In this document: one piece after another, positions 50,576-61,800 of the stretch | Layout of the letters: each line of letters begins with the position of its first letter | Numbering within the stretch: position 1 is the first letter of the stretch | Source of the DNA: Nematostella vectensis | Taxonomy: Eukaryota; Cnidaria; Anthozoa; Actiniaria; Edwardsiidae | Assembly (NCBI RefSeq): GCF_932526225.1 | Contig: NC_064047.1 | Location: 6,757,501 to 6,821,500, forward strand | Direction: 5' to 3' | Length of the DNA stretch: 64,000 nt | Notes under the pieces: generated by a model | What the model was told of the DNA's origin: nothing | Databases searched by the model: none | The model's input: only the letters and a program-made list of their open reading frames with translations | Program-made: the position numbers and the translations under genes

Positions 50576-53500
50576 TCACATGTCATTACTGCCCGCGTGT
50601 TTTTCATCGCTCGTCACGTGATTAGCATCACTTTCAACGTGACTGTCGTTATTGTCCATGTGCTTGTCTCCAGTGTCCACGTTTTTGCCACTGCTGTTCA
50701 CGTGTTTACCATTGCTGTCCACGTGATTGTCACGGCTGTCCAGGTAACCACGCTTTACGGCCTCGCTCCAGTCATACACGGCTACCTGACGTAACTGCAA
50801 TGATCCGCCAATCACAAGTTTCGTAAGAACCAACTCGATCCCGTGCACTTCCTTCCCAGCAACTTCCGCCGGAAATGGGTGAATCCTTTTATGGCCAATA
50901 GTGCTCCCGAGCTCTCCGATTGGCCCGTCAGCGGTAATAAAGTATAGCCGATATTCCTCAACTCGTTGCCCGTATGCCACGATGTCTTCCATCAACACTA
51001 CTGAACCGTTGGCAGCCTTTATGCTGATCTCCCAGGTCTTGGCCACCAAAATGGAAAGTTTTGGTCCTTTCTCGATAAACACTGGGTGTTTATATAGCAG
51101 CTTTACCCCCTCGCCAAATCCTTGGTACGCCTTGAGGTCCGGGTCTGGAATGAGACCCCGTGGGTCCGGGTTCATATCCAAGATGAGGGTGCAACCCCGT
51201 CCTACACTTGTCAGGTACTGTTGGAGCAGTCTTAGGGAAGATGTCGCAAATTAGCTCACGCTTTGTTTAGGGAGATCCAGGGGTATAAGACCCCCCCTCT
51301 CTCTCCTTATTTGTCAAATACAGGCACTTCGTCAAAATTAGGAGGTACACAGTATACTGTATATCTGATTTTTTCGCATAAGGAGCTGACCATTTTACTT
51401 CTGTTGGAGGTGGATGATTTGGGGAAAAAAAGCATCGTTGGGTCTAAAGAATAATGCAATAGAAAAAAAAAACTACTCAACAAAAAAGCCCCACCCCTTA
51501 TCAAAGGTTAAATAATCTACCCCTTCCAACTCTAACTATGCACCTATAATATCAAAGGAGATGGGAAAAGCGAAGTGGAACGCGCCTCTTATTTCTAGCC
51601 AGCCTATTAGGGGGACATGGGGCCAGCGAAGTGGAACGCCCCGATTTCTAGCCAACCTATATAGGAGGACATGGGACCAACGAAGTGGAACGCGCCTCTT
51701 ATTTCTAGCCAGCCTATTAGGGGGACATGGGGCCAACGAAGTGGGACGCGCCTCTTATTTCTAGCCAGCCTATTAGGGGGATACGGGGCCAGCGAAGTGA
51801 AACGCCCTGATTTCTAGCCAACCTATTAGGGGGACATGGGGCCAGCGAAGTGGAACGCGCCTCTTATTTCTAGCCAGCCTATTAGAGGGGCATGGGGCCA
51901 GCGAAGTGGAACGCCCCGATTTCTAGCCAACCTATATAGGAGGACATGGGACCAAAGAAGTGGAACGCGCCTCTTATTTCTAGCCAGCCTATTAAGGGGA
52001 CATGGGACCAACAAAGTGGAACGCGCCTCTTATTTGTAGCCAACCTATTAAGGGGAGAATAGGGACTGGCAAAGTGGAACGCCCCGATTTCTAGCCAACC
52101 TTTATAGAAGGACATGGGGCCAACGAATTGGAACGCGCCTCTTATTTCTAGCCAACCTATATAGGAGGACATGAAACCAACGAAGTGGGAAGCGCCTCTT
52201 ATTTCTAGCCAACCTATTAAGGGGAGAATAGGGACTGGCAAAGTGGAACGCCCCGATTTCTAGCCAAACTATTTAGCAGAGTGGGAACCCCTCGTGAAAT
52301 AACAAGCTCGATAGGGAAGAACTCTATAGCAAACCTTTGTGGCGTCTTCACTGTGTTCTCGGTATTATTCCACCAGAACCAGTAGTGTTCACGTACCACC
52401 GTGTCACAACTACTTGGGCAGAACTGTTCGCCCGTAGGTGTACCCATATCCTTTTCCGCACCTGTGAAATAAGATCAATGCAGAATCCCATTAGGGACCA
52501 ACAATTTGATATCCTGGACCAACAATTGTTTTCCTGGCCAATTATCTTTCTTGAATATTTAACACTTTTTGTCACTTTGTCTTAAAACCAAGGTGTGCTC
52601 TTAGATTCTTCTTTTTATTATTCATGTTTTTATCCATTTATTTTATTTTAGATTTTGTTTTGCAATAATTATTTTGGAGAAATTCAAACCGACCCATTGA
52701 TCGTTTTCTAAGGCATAGTCTAGACGCCGTTCTCTTCATGTACCGTTCAAAATGCAAATTCATCTTCATTTGTTTGCATATACATTTAGAACGGTACATT
52801 AAAAGAAACGGAACCACTTTAACTAATCAGCTTATGAGGGGTGACTTTAGCGCGGGTAGCGCAATTATCAACTTCGTGCTGTCTTTGTACTTACGCATTT
52901 AAACCCACCCACCCCTCCCCTCGGTCCATCAGTCCCCCATATCATATCAGTATCCTAGCTCGCTCGGTTATTTCCTTATTAGGCAATACATACCTTGTTT
53001 GGGATTCCGCTTCAATCATTTTTTTTTTTTTTTTTTGCTTTTTTATCGCTCTAGAACTTTGTAAGTCAAGAATTTCCACGTAAACTTGCAGGATTATGCT
53101 AGCAGCCATCTTGGAAATGGAGCCAAGTCCCTAACGACAGCCATTTATTGATATGGCCCTATAACCTTATAACCTATAAACCACGATAAGTCACGATATG
53201 ACAAAAGTAGGCGGAACCAGAAAAAAGCGCCTTCATATGCCTTAGATTTCATTTAATCAACCTACCGTGCGTGTTGGTTCCACACTTCCCTTCTTTTACT
53301 GCGTACCAGTTGGGCAGCGGCGCCACAGCCTGCTCGTTACCAACCCAACGCAACCCATTGTACCGCGCGAAGGTTGGGCACTCGTCGCATACCGTATTTG
53401 GTGCTAGCTTGTCGAATAGACTTCCAACGTCAGGGCTCACACCCTTCACGATTCCCGCATCCATCCATAAATAAAACGGGTCTTTATATTTGCTTTCGGG

Positions 53501-55551
53501 GCCGAATATTTCTTGGAATTGGGCGAGGGATGCATTGAAGAATGCGCTTTTCTCGGAATCGTTTCTGACTCGGTAGTTGTTCACGTCCATGAACCAGTTG
53601 TTGTGTACGCTTAGATAGAAGCCGTGCTCTATGTTATGTTTTTTGCAAGATTGGATAAGATCCCACGCAAGGTCGCCATTTCCTCCACGCCATTTGGTGT
53701 TCCTGAAATAAAAAACACAGTAACATAAAGCATTCGGCGATATTTCCGACCAAGAGGTTCTTGCCCGAAGACCCGAAAGCGCAACGGATAAATTCCGACG
53801 AGATAGCGAGCGGCGGCGAAAGCATGAGGGATAACTTGTCTCTGTCACTCAAATCCTGAGAAAACCTTCTCCCCCAAGGGGGAAGAGTTCTATCTAAAGC
53901 ATTCCATATCAGTCAGTCTTGTGTTAAAAACTTTCGTTTTTCTAGCTCGCTCGGTAATTCCCTTATTAGGCATTGCATACCATATTTGGGAGTCCGCTCC
54001 AATCATTTTTTCGTTTTTTTATAGCTCTAGAGCTTTGTAAGTCAAGAATTTCCACGTAAACTTGCAGGAATTCTTGTTTACTACCATATCAAGAAAATTT
54101 AGCCAAAAATTGTCGTTTTTCCCAGACGCGGTCACTTTCATATAAGGAAACTAATATATTCCTTATTTGGAAAACCTGCACGATTCTTGTCATTTTTAGG
54201 GCTGCCGTACCGCAGGTGCTTCGCAAACTTTGTGAATTGTATTCAGAAGAGAAAAACAGTGACTGTGACCATCTTTAGTCAACGGAGAAAGCCTCTGAAA
54301 AGAAACTAAAATTCCTCGGTACCAGACCCCTAAAACGACAACGTTTTCTTCATATGGATTTTGCCGGCAGCCATCTTAGAAATGGGGCCTAGTCTCTAAC
54401 GTTTTAGAATATCCCAGGTCTCCCGCGAGCTCGCCCCATGCTCTTTTAGACCATTTATTTAGAAAAACGACAGCCATTGATTGATATGTGTCAAGGGCAT
54501 ACCTGACTGTGTATTTGTACGACTCACTCGGCCAAAGAAGAAACCCGCTGAAATGACTCAAGGTCAAGGTCACCCATTTGGCGCCAAAGCTAACAGCCGC
54601 ACCCACCCATTGGTCGACGGATAGCTCACTCGGGTTGAAGGTATCCGGAGGCGCAACGTCCCCTAGGATCAAAGTAAAATATTCCCCGTATTGTTAACAG
54701 GAATAACACAAGCCTGGCCTATGATTTACAACCATAATGGGATAATACCAACTAGTCCCAGGCCTTTTGATCGGGTTCCCTGTGGTGTGTAATAGATGTG
54801 ACGTCACATCGGAATATTTATTAACCCTTAGGGACGAACCATTAGAAAAGTGAAAGGTGGGGGGTAAGGAATAAAAAAATATATTCATACACGATGAAAA
54901 GTCTGGAAAAAAGGCATGCAGCCAAAACAGACTGAAAAAAATGCATACAACGATGAAAAAACTTCATGCACGTCTTGGAGACAACAACAAGAGGATATGG
55001 GCAGCAGACCCAAAATGTCAGAAAAGAATCGTGCATGGGGGAAAGCAAAGAAAGAATACATGTACACTATCGAAAAAAAAATCCTGTATACAATCCCCAC
55101 GAAAACAATTCCGGCACCAACAGAAACCTACAACCCCCCTCCTCCCCCTAATCAAATTTCTTATGGTCAAATATTCCTAAGGTCCATCCTATACTATTGA
55201 TAAAGGGATTTTACTTGTAATTATATTGGATTAATTCCAGCATACGCTCAGATTACATCATATGCTCTATTGCTCCACTCCATGGCAAATTCCATCGAAT
55301 ACCTCTTTATTAAAATTAGACGACAGAGGTTACACGTTTTTATTTTGTTCAATTGAACTCTAGTATATGGCATTACCTTGGCTCATTGACTTGTTGAACG
55401 TCTGCATGTTGAAGTGAATTACCGCTCCGACTTCATGATCCAGCCACTTGGCCTGGCCAGCGCTAGGCTTCGCAAGGTCGAATGCCGACGAAGAGAGAAC
55501 ACAGATAACGCTAACACAGAGCACCGGTACAGACCACGGCAAACTCGACAT
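50576..55551 (-). CDS. secreted GH29 alpha-L-fucosidase-like protein (5 exons, 517 aa)
   Basis: Glycoside hydrolase family 29, closer in layout to plant/bacterial alpha-L-fucosidase 1 than to lysosomal FUCA1. Exons (minus): 55551-55377, 54662-54503, 53702-53266, 52461-52335, 51230-50576; 1554 nt, all phases fit. ATG at 55551 is followed by a hydrophobic signal peptide (VPVLCVSVICVLSSSAFD). Then VGAVIHFNMQTF (first barrel strand), WVTLTLSHFSGFLLWPS, GDLAWDLIQSCKKHNIEHGF, DPFYLWMDAG with the expected nucleophile Asp near residue 193, RWVGNEQAV, CDTVVREHYWFWW, and LLQQYLTSVGRGCTLILDMN with GLIPDPDL. The usual Lys-His-His-Asp motif is Ser-His-Phe-Ser here. The last ~50 residues are seven-residue repeats (NHVDSNG, KHVNSSG...). 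Fold and secretion are well supported; activity is uncertain. Confidence 0.9.
51560..52290. repeat. ~55-bp minisatellite in GH29 intron 4
   Basis: About 13 copies of a unit with agcgaagtggaacgcgcctc, 'ttatttctagccagcctatt' and 'agggggacatgggg', alternating with a shorter variant ('gaacgccccgatttctagcc'). Ends 45 bp before exon 4. Confidence 0.9.
52714..52812. mobile_element. foldback element related to 12353-12497
   Basis: Inverted arms around gtaccgttcaaaatgcaaat and 'gcatatacatttagaacggtac'. Same design as the intron 13 foldback but with different outer bases. Confidence 0.5.
52955..53155 (+). mobile_element. dispersed repeat 'CTCGCT-GGT-ATTCCTTATTAGG', copy 2
   Basis: Uninterrupted copy: ctagctcgctcggttatttc through a poly-T run to gcagccatcttggaaatgg. 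Serves as the empty-site reference for copy 3. Confidence 0.65.
53941..54490 (+). mobile_element. dispersed repeat copy 3 with an insertion
   Basis: Same as copy 2 until aacttgcagga, then about 290 bp of other sequence including a ~250-bp module (54102-54356) that recurs at 61058-61302, then resumes at gcagccatcttagaaatgg. Confidence 0.65.
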
Positions 55552-56210
55552 CACGCTAGTAGCTGAGCAAGATTCAAGGGAAGGAGTTCTGCTGTGTCTA
55601 GAAGGATGCTCTGTCTGTGCTTGTTTCGTTTGGTCCTGTGATCATCGAAGTCGATTGTTATGTTCTCTTAAATCGGCACGTGCTGTGACTTAGGGCAGAA
55701 GGTCACGCTGTCGTAAGTGGGCTCGCAAGGAATGATGGGAATGTCCGTACTTGCGACGATCAAGTAATACACCTTTTGCTGTTCATCCGCAAAGGGATAT
55801 TCAATTAAGCGACAAAGCATTGTCTTCAGAGCGAACGCTCATACAACAACACTATGGAGTTTCAAGAGCGCAATGGAAATTTCAATAGGAATTCTAGAAT
55901 CGAATTGTATATTTATTAGTATGTTTTGTTGGTTTGTGCAATCAACAAACAAAAACACGCATTCGATAAAGAGTTTTGGACATTTATTTAAACAATACAT
56001 GTAAGTCATGTAAGTTTTCATAAAATTCTAAGAATTTCGTAATGTAGAGTTTCATTTTTTTTCGCCTACAAAAGCAGTTTGTATAACTTCTTACATAAAC
56101 AAAGCTTTTGATAGTAATATAGATTTAGGCATTAACTAAAAGCGGAACTCCAAACGATCAAATCTTTGCTTGTTTTCGCTTAATAATTTAAGAAATATTA
56201 TTAATATATT
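55552..56210. promoter_or_regulatory. upstream region of the GH29 gene
   Basis: No gene seen. The first 200 bp upstream of the start presumably hold the promoter; no TATA box was identified. The rest is A/T-rich. Confidence 0.3.
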
Positions 56211-56214
56211 TCTG

Positions 56215-57350
56215 TTTTCGACGACGTCAACGATTTCACAGATCACGCGACCAACTTGTTATACCCCCTTCCCCCCATATCTACATGACACAAAACAAGT
56301 TTAGTTGTCATACGATGTTTCGGCGTAGTTTTAATTTATTGACGTAATCGATGACGTCACGTTACCATCTCATTGCACCCCACTTGAAACATACATCACG
56401 CCTACCGAGTTTGTTATCACACGATTTCTCTAAGGAAAAATATATATATTTAGTTTGATAACGTCAGCATATTTTTCCTTCTAGTGACGTCATTGATGAA
56501 GTCACAATCACGTGACCATATTGGTGCACGCCCATGACACCTTCATGGCACACACCAAGATTGGTTGTAATATGATGTTTTGTTCATGGAATATGGATAT
56601 TTTTGTTCTTAATAAAATCGGAATAGTTTTATTATTAGTGACGTCCTCGATGACGTCACAAATCACGCGACCATATTTTTGCACCCCCTTGACACAAACA
56701 TAACACCTGCCAAGTTTGGTTGTGAAATATGATGTTTCTTTCAAGGGATTTGAATGTTTTTGCTTTTAATTACGTTTTTTTTTGCTTTAAGTGACGTCAA
56801 CGATGACGTCACAAAACGCGTGACCATATTGTTGCATCCCCTTGACACCTACATGACACCTACCGAGTTTGGTTACCATACGCTGTTTCCTTCGTGGAAT
56901 ATAAATCTTTTTTATTTTGATGACGTCAGCATATTTGAGCTTCTAGTGACGTCATTGATGACGTCACAATCACGTGACAATATTGAGCACCCTCTTGACA
57001 CCAACATGACACGTTGGATATGAATGTTTTTGCTTTTAAGGCCGCATTGTCACCAGTTTACTTCCGGAGGTCCGACGGAAACCTCAACCGTTAAAAGACA
57101 AAAGAATCTGTTAAAATCCGAGATATTTTAATAATATTTTAATAATAGTTTAAAAACAGGCCATCCGCTCTAAATTAGCAATCACATCCTCAAAGAGACT
57201 TCCAATAAACACACTGCTTTTGATATTTTTAAATATTTTTCGCGTTTTCCGTTAAAAATCATCGGATATAGCTACGTAATCGACCGGAAGTAAACTGGTG
57301 ACAATGCGGCTTTAATCACGTTTTTTTAGTGACGTCATCAATGACGTCCT
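56215..57350. repeat. ~150-bp satellite with paired TGACGTCA palindromes
   Basis: Units centred near 56225, 56345, 56490, 56645, 56795, 56950 and 57335, each with gtgacgtcaNcgatgacgtcac or a close variant followed by 'atcacgtgaccatatt', 'caccc-cttgacacctacatgacac', 'ccaagtttggtt' and 'atgatgttt'. The spacing is about 150 bp except across the inserted MITE. CRE-like palindromes are more conserved than the spacer. Confidence 0.85.
57040..57311 (+). mobile_element. TTAA-flanked MITE (CACCAGTTTACTTCCGG family) inserted in the satellite
   Basis: 272 bp with ends GGCCGCATTGTCACCAG and, inverted, AGCCGCATTGTCACCAG; TTAA at 57036-57039 and 57312-57315. The neighbouring satellite unit near 56766 (tgcttttaattacg) gives the empty site with a single TTAA. 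Confidence 0.9.
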
Positions 57351-57649
57351 ACCGCTCACCGCTCTGTATTATCAAACCTTCTGGTGTAACCTTCACTGTA
57401 ATTCTAATAAATCCTGTATACAAAACACATGATAAATTTTCTTTTTTTAAATGTTTACTGACAGAGGATGGGAATTTGTACTTTTCCTTAATGGGGGTTC
57501 TCCACCCCTTGCTTCGGCCCCGTAAAAGTGTAGTATACAGTATTGCTCAAAGAAGCTTCCAAGAACCGAGAAATACTTTTATTGGACGTAAAAGAACACG
57601 TCATTTAAAAACTCTACCTTCCTAAATACGAACCTAGTTAGCCTAATTC

Positions 57650-58330
57650 TACACTACTCTACATACCACTTTATAATACTATATAATATAAGATAACCAC
57701 TTATATATAATAACATGTTTAGCCTAACTTGAAAGAAAAACTGTTAAGGGATTGTTTTATGTGATAAGGGATTGGAGTCTTACCGCACCCCACTCTTCTT
57801 TTCACCCAAGTGGCATAAGCTAGTAATAGGGGTGTTCGCTTTGCTAATTTTCTATCTTTTAAGTACTCTTAAGTTGTAATGAACTTTGGTTAGATTAGTT
57901 AATAAGATAGTTTTAACGGCTTTCGCATAGTTACAATATAAGCAACGACATTCGAATTTGTGTTTACCGAAATTTGATACTTTAGCGTCACCAAGCGCAT
58001 ATATAAGTCGACTCGCGTCCTTTTTGGCCAGTTCCTACCTGGTATATTCAAGGCAAGCATTTCTAGTGGTACAATCTTTGGTTTAATTTAGAGGCAAGCG
58101 GGAACGATATGTAAGTACCCATTTTATTGTTCATTAGGCTTAATGTCCGTTGGTGGGTCATATATGTTTTCACGTGCGAGATTATCGTCTACAATGTACA
58201 ATCTACGAGTTTACTACAAATTTACGTCTGGAAATTTAACAGCTAAAAAGATCTATTTTACAGGAACTCCCACTCTAGGTTAGAGAGCATTAGGCTCTAA
58301 CAATTTGGCCTTTATGCCTTGACTCAATGT
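57650..58330 (+). other. LTR-like or orphan promoter region
   Basis: A TATATAAG box at 58000 is followed by a possible transcript start, a good donor (gatat|gtaagt at 58111) and an acceptor (ttttacag at 58263). No coding frame follows. The closing ctctaaca-atttgg could be an LTR end next to a primer site, but I found no matching second LTR. Confidence 0.25.
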
Positions 58331-58866
58331 AACTTGTTTAGGATAATTATTTAAATTTATGTTCTACTTTATTCCATGATTAGAGTTCAAATATTATTGA
58401 AAGGTCTACCAGGGCCACAAAGACACATTGATGCATGTATGTTTTCTCCCACGCGCTTTTGAGGTAAAAATCCTAATCTTAGATTCACTTAATTATATTT
58501 CAGTTTACGATCGTTTTACAATAAAATCACCATAATCATCGAGTTGGTTTTCCGTGGTTTTCCGTATTTTCGACCCGTAAAATTCGCCGCTCAATTTTCC
58601 CGACTTTGGCTGGCCCAGTTGCATATGAAGTTTGCAACACCTTGCCTGGCCGCTCGCGCTGGTCATAGCTACATAAGTGCTTACCACTGAAAATCAACTG
58701 AGCACCCCCGGATCGTATGGTCAGAGATGGGGATGTTCCTCTTTGCTAGATTTCTATCCAAATTAAAATGCCAGTTCCAGTTTACATAGCCCTTACACTG
58801 AGTACAAGGTAACGCCCCCATCTCCCCTTTTCCTTCACCTGTGAATTAATCTATTTCAGTGGCAAT

Positions 58867-61800
58867 TTAGCCACACTTAGCTGGGCAGTCTACATTAAAC
58901 CCTTCTTCCTTGTTCCACGGGTACAGATCACCCCACTTTACAGTATCACCTTCCAATGAATTACACTCGCTGGCAATCTGCGCTATCTCCTGTGCACTCA
59001 GCACTCGACTCCAGATATTCCCCCCTGTGAGACTTCCCAGAAAGACTTGATTGGGGTCAAAACCTCCTCCATAAGTATCCTGGTCTTGTCCAAGAACGAC
59101 AATGGCGTCAGTGATGGAAAATTCAGCCGCCAAGGCTTTACCACTCTGCTGTGTGTCCCCGTCAATGTAGATCGCCCATGTCCCAGCATCCCAGGTCAGG
59201 GCAATATGCTTCCAATTACCTTCTATTGACGTGATTGGAACACTCCTACAACACAAAGTATCCGTTAATCTGTTGGCTTTCCCTTTGGGTTTATGTATGT
59301 TGGCTGGGAAGGGCTAGGGAGAGTGGATATCGGGTAGTGTGACCCATCAGGAAACACGCACCACATGCTTTCACGCACGCACGAACCCTAGCACGCGCTA
59401 CACATACACATAACCTTGCACGCACTGCGCACCCAAGCACTCGCCCACGAAACACTAAACTATCACGCATGACGCCCCTTTGCAAGTGTGCACCAACGGA
59501 CTAAATCAATCACAAACGCGCGGAAACACGCTCACATCCACATGCATGTATGTACTACGCAATCCACGCGTCATTCAAATATCAACTCAACATTCAAATA
59601 CGCGCTTAACCCTATTCAAACTGGGCTTTTTTGAGCTGTCTGTAACTTCGTATTTCATGAACCGCTTAGACTATGACCATCAACATTACAAATAATGAGC
59701 ACCAGCATGCAAAGAATCGTAACGCCCTATTTTGGGTGTGGTCTAATCAATTAAGATTCACAATGACGTAATAATAACGATGTCTAGCTATTCTATCAAA
59801 TATTGCCTAAATTATCAGATTTTGTGTTGGAATCATTTTGCATCATTCAGATATGTCAAAATCAACCTTTTAACGGCTTTACAATGCAAAAAGGCCATAA
59901 AAACGTTTTATAGTTGAGTTTTTTGTAAGCATTTCCGCAATCTTAGGTCCACCATCTTGGATAGGCCTTTCCAGATCGTGCTCGGCACTATTTTAGCGCA
60001 ATTTGGGTGAGAATAGGCTAAGACTATAAGACTGGGGATTTCGACATTTTAATGGGTAGGCTGTGCTTTGGTAACCACAAATATTGGGTAGCCTGTGGAG
60101 TTCATTACAATAATATAATGCCTTATATAGAAGATCTGTTTGCCATGTTTTCCTGTTTTACATCTATTGTAATTATTTCTCGTTAGGTTATTGTTATAAT
60201 TAAGGTCTGTTATCAGGTTTGACACTATTGGCATTGGTGATGTTAGAAAATGAACATTGTTTTTAGTAGTATTCACATAACAAAGGTAAACAAACACACA
60301 AAAAAGAACAAAGTCATTTATAATACAGTTAGTTGTCATACACTAAAGTGTGATTTACTCGTTCACGGACAACAATATAAGATACTCTAATGCATGTATT
60401 TAATAAAAGCAATATTCTTTCTTTTATTGAAATTAAAACACAACTTATTTCTAAATTATTTTAAAAATATACGGTAATTTTCTTTTTGCCAATGAGCACT
60501 ATTTGAGCACTTTTTTGATTTTGGAGCACTTTTTAAGCTTTTTTTGGGTGTTTTTGGGAGCACTATCTGGAAACGCCATCTTGGATTCTTATGATTTTTT
60601 GCAAAAGAAAAAAAATCTGTTACAGAAAATTGTTACAGAAAAAAGTATTTGCATGCATGTATTACTGCTCATCAACTCATAGTAATGATGAATGCATAAT
60701 ATTAGCTTTTAAAGTGTCATCTAGTGACATTTTTAACAAAAGCTTTGAGATTTACCCACCCCTCCCTCCAAATATCCGAGGTAAAAAAATTCTAGCGTTG
60801 TTGTGAAACTTGTCACGTAAACAAACTTATAAAGTCAACAGACGGATTTCTATCTGAGAAACAGGACCAAAATATGAAAAATTCACTACTTTTTAGTTTT
60901 TGATAAACCTATGTGTGAAAAAACGGTTGCCATGGTAACATGGAGCGTTTCATCGACATGTCAATGGTATCAAAACGTCCGCAGATGGACTTTAGGAAAA
61001 GTCACCAAGTTTTAACCTCTTAGCTGCTATGGTTCGGGAGCATGTAAAAAACATTAAGCCAAAACTTGTCGTTTTTCCCAGACGCGGTCACCATGTAAGA
61101 AAACTAAAATATTCCTTATTTGGAAAACCTGCATGATTCTTGTCATTTTTAAGTCTTTCGTACCGCAGGTGCTTCGCAAACTTTATGAATTGAAAATAGA
61201 AACAGTGACTGTGACCATCTTTAGTCAATGGAGAAAGCCTCTGAAAAGAAACTAAAAATGCTCGGTACCAGACCCCTAAAACGACAACGTTTTCTTCATA
61301 TGTTATAGAAATTTTCCCGGAGGGGGGCTTAAAGAGCCCCCCCCCCCTCCCCCCCCCCCCAGTCTGAATAGGGTTAACACGCGCTTACGCGCAACCATGC
61401 GCACAAGCACGTATACACCCAAGGCTTCACGTCCCATGCCAACATTGCTCGTATAACGCACTTCCTTGACCACGCGTACAAGTCCGCATACACCACCACA
61501 CGTGTGTGCTATCCAGAGCACCCAAGGAAACGAGCGGGCACAGAAATCTCTGCGCAGGAGGGTAACGCACCCAAGCACTAAGTTCCAAAGACCTAGGCAG
61601 TCAATGAATAACTGGCCTTCGCGTTCTATGAAACAAACCAAATCGCTTGCATGCACGGGTCATTACGCATACAGAGCATTGAATTGGAAGTAAATAACAA
61701 AGTTTGTGGTGGTTTAAAGTTTTTTTTGGGATGATTGTTTTAAAGGTAAAAGAAGTGTTAAATGGTCAATCTATTTAGGGGATATTATAGCTCACTTTGC

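Noticed and set aside
50576-55551. Calling the GH29 gene a lysosomal FUCA1 orthologue
   Set aside because: Its motifs (WVGNE, CDTVVREHYWFWW, SVGRGCTLIL) follow the plant/bacterial alpha-L-fucosidase 1 layout, and a key motif is changed.
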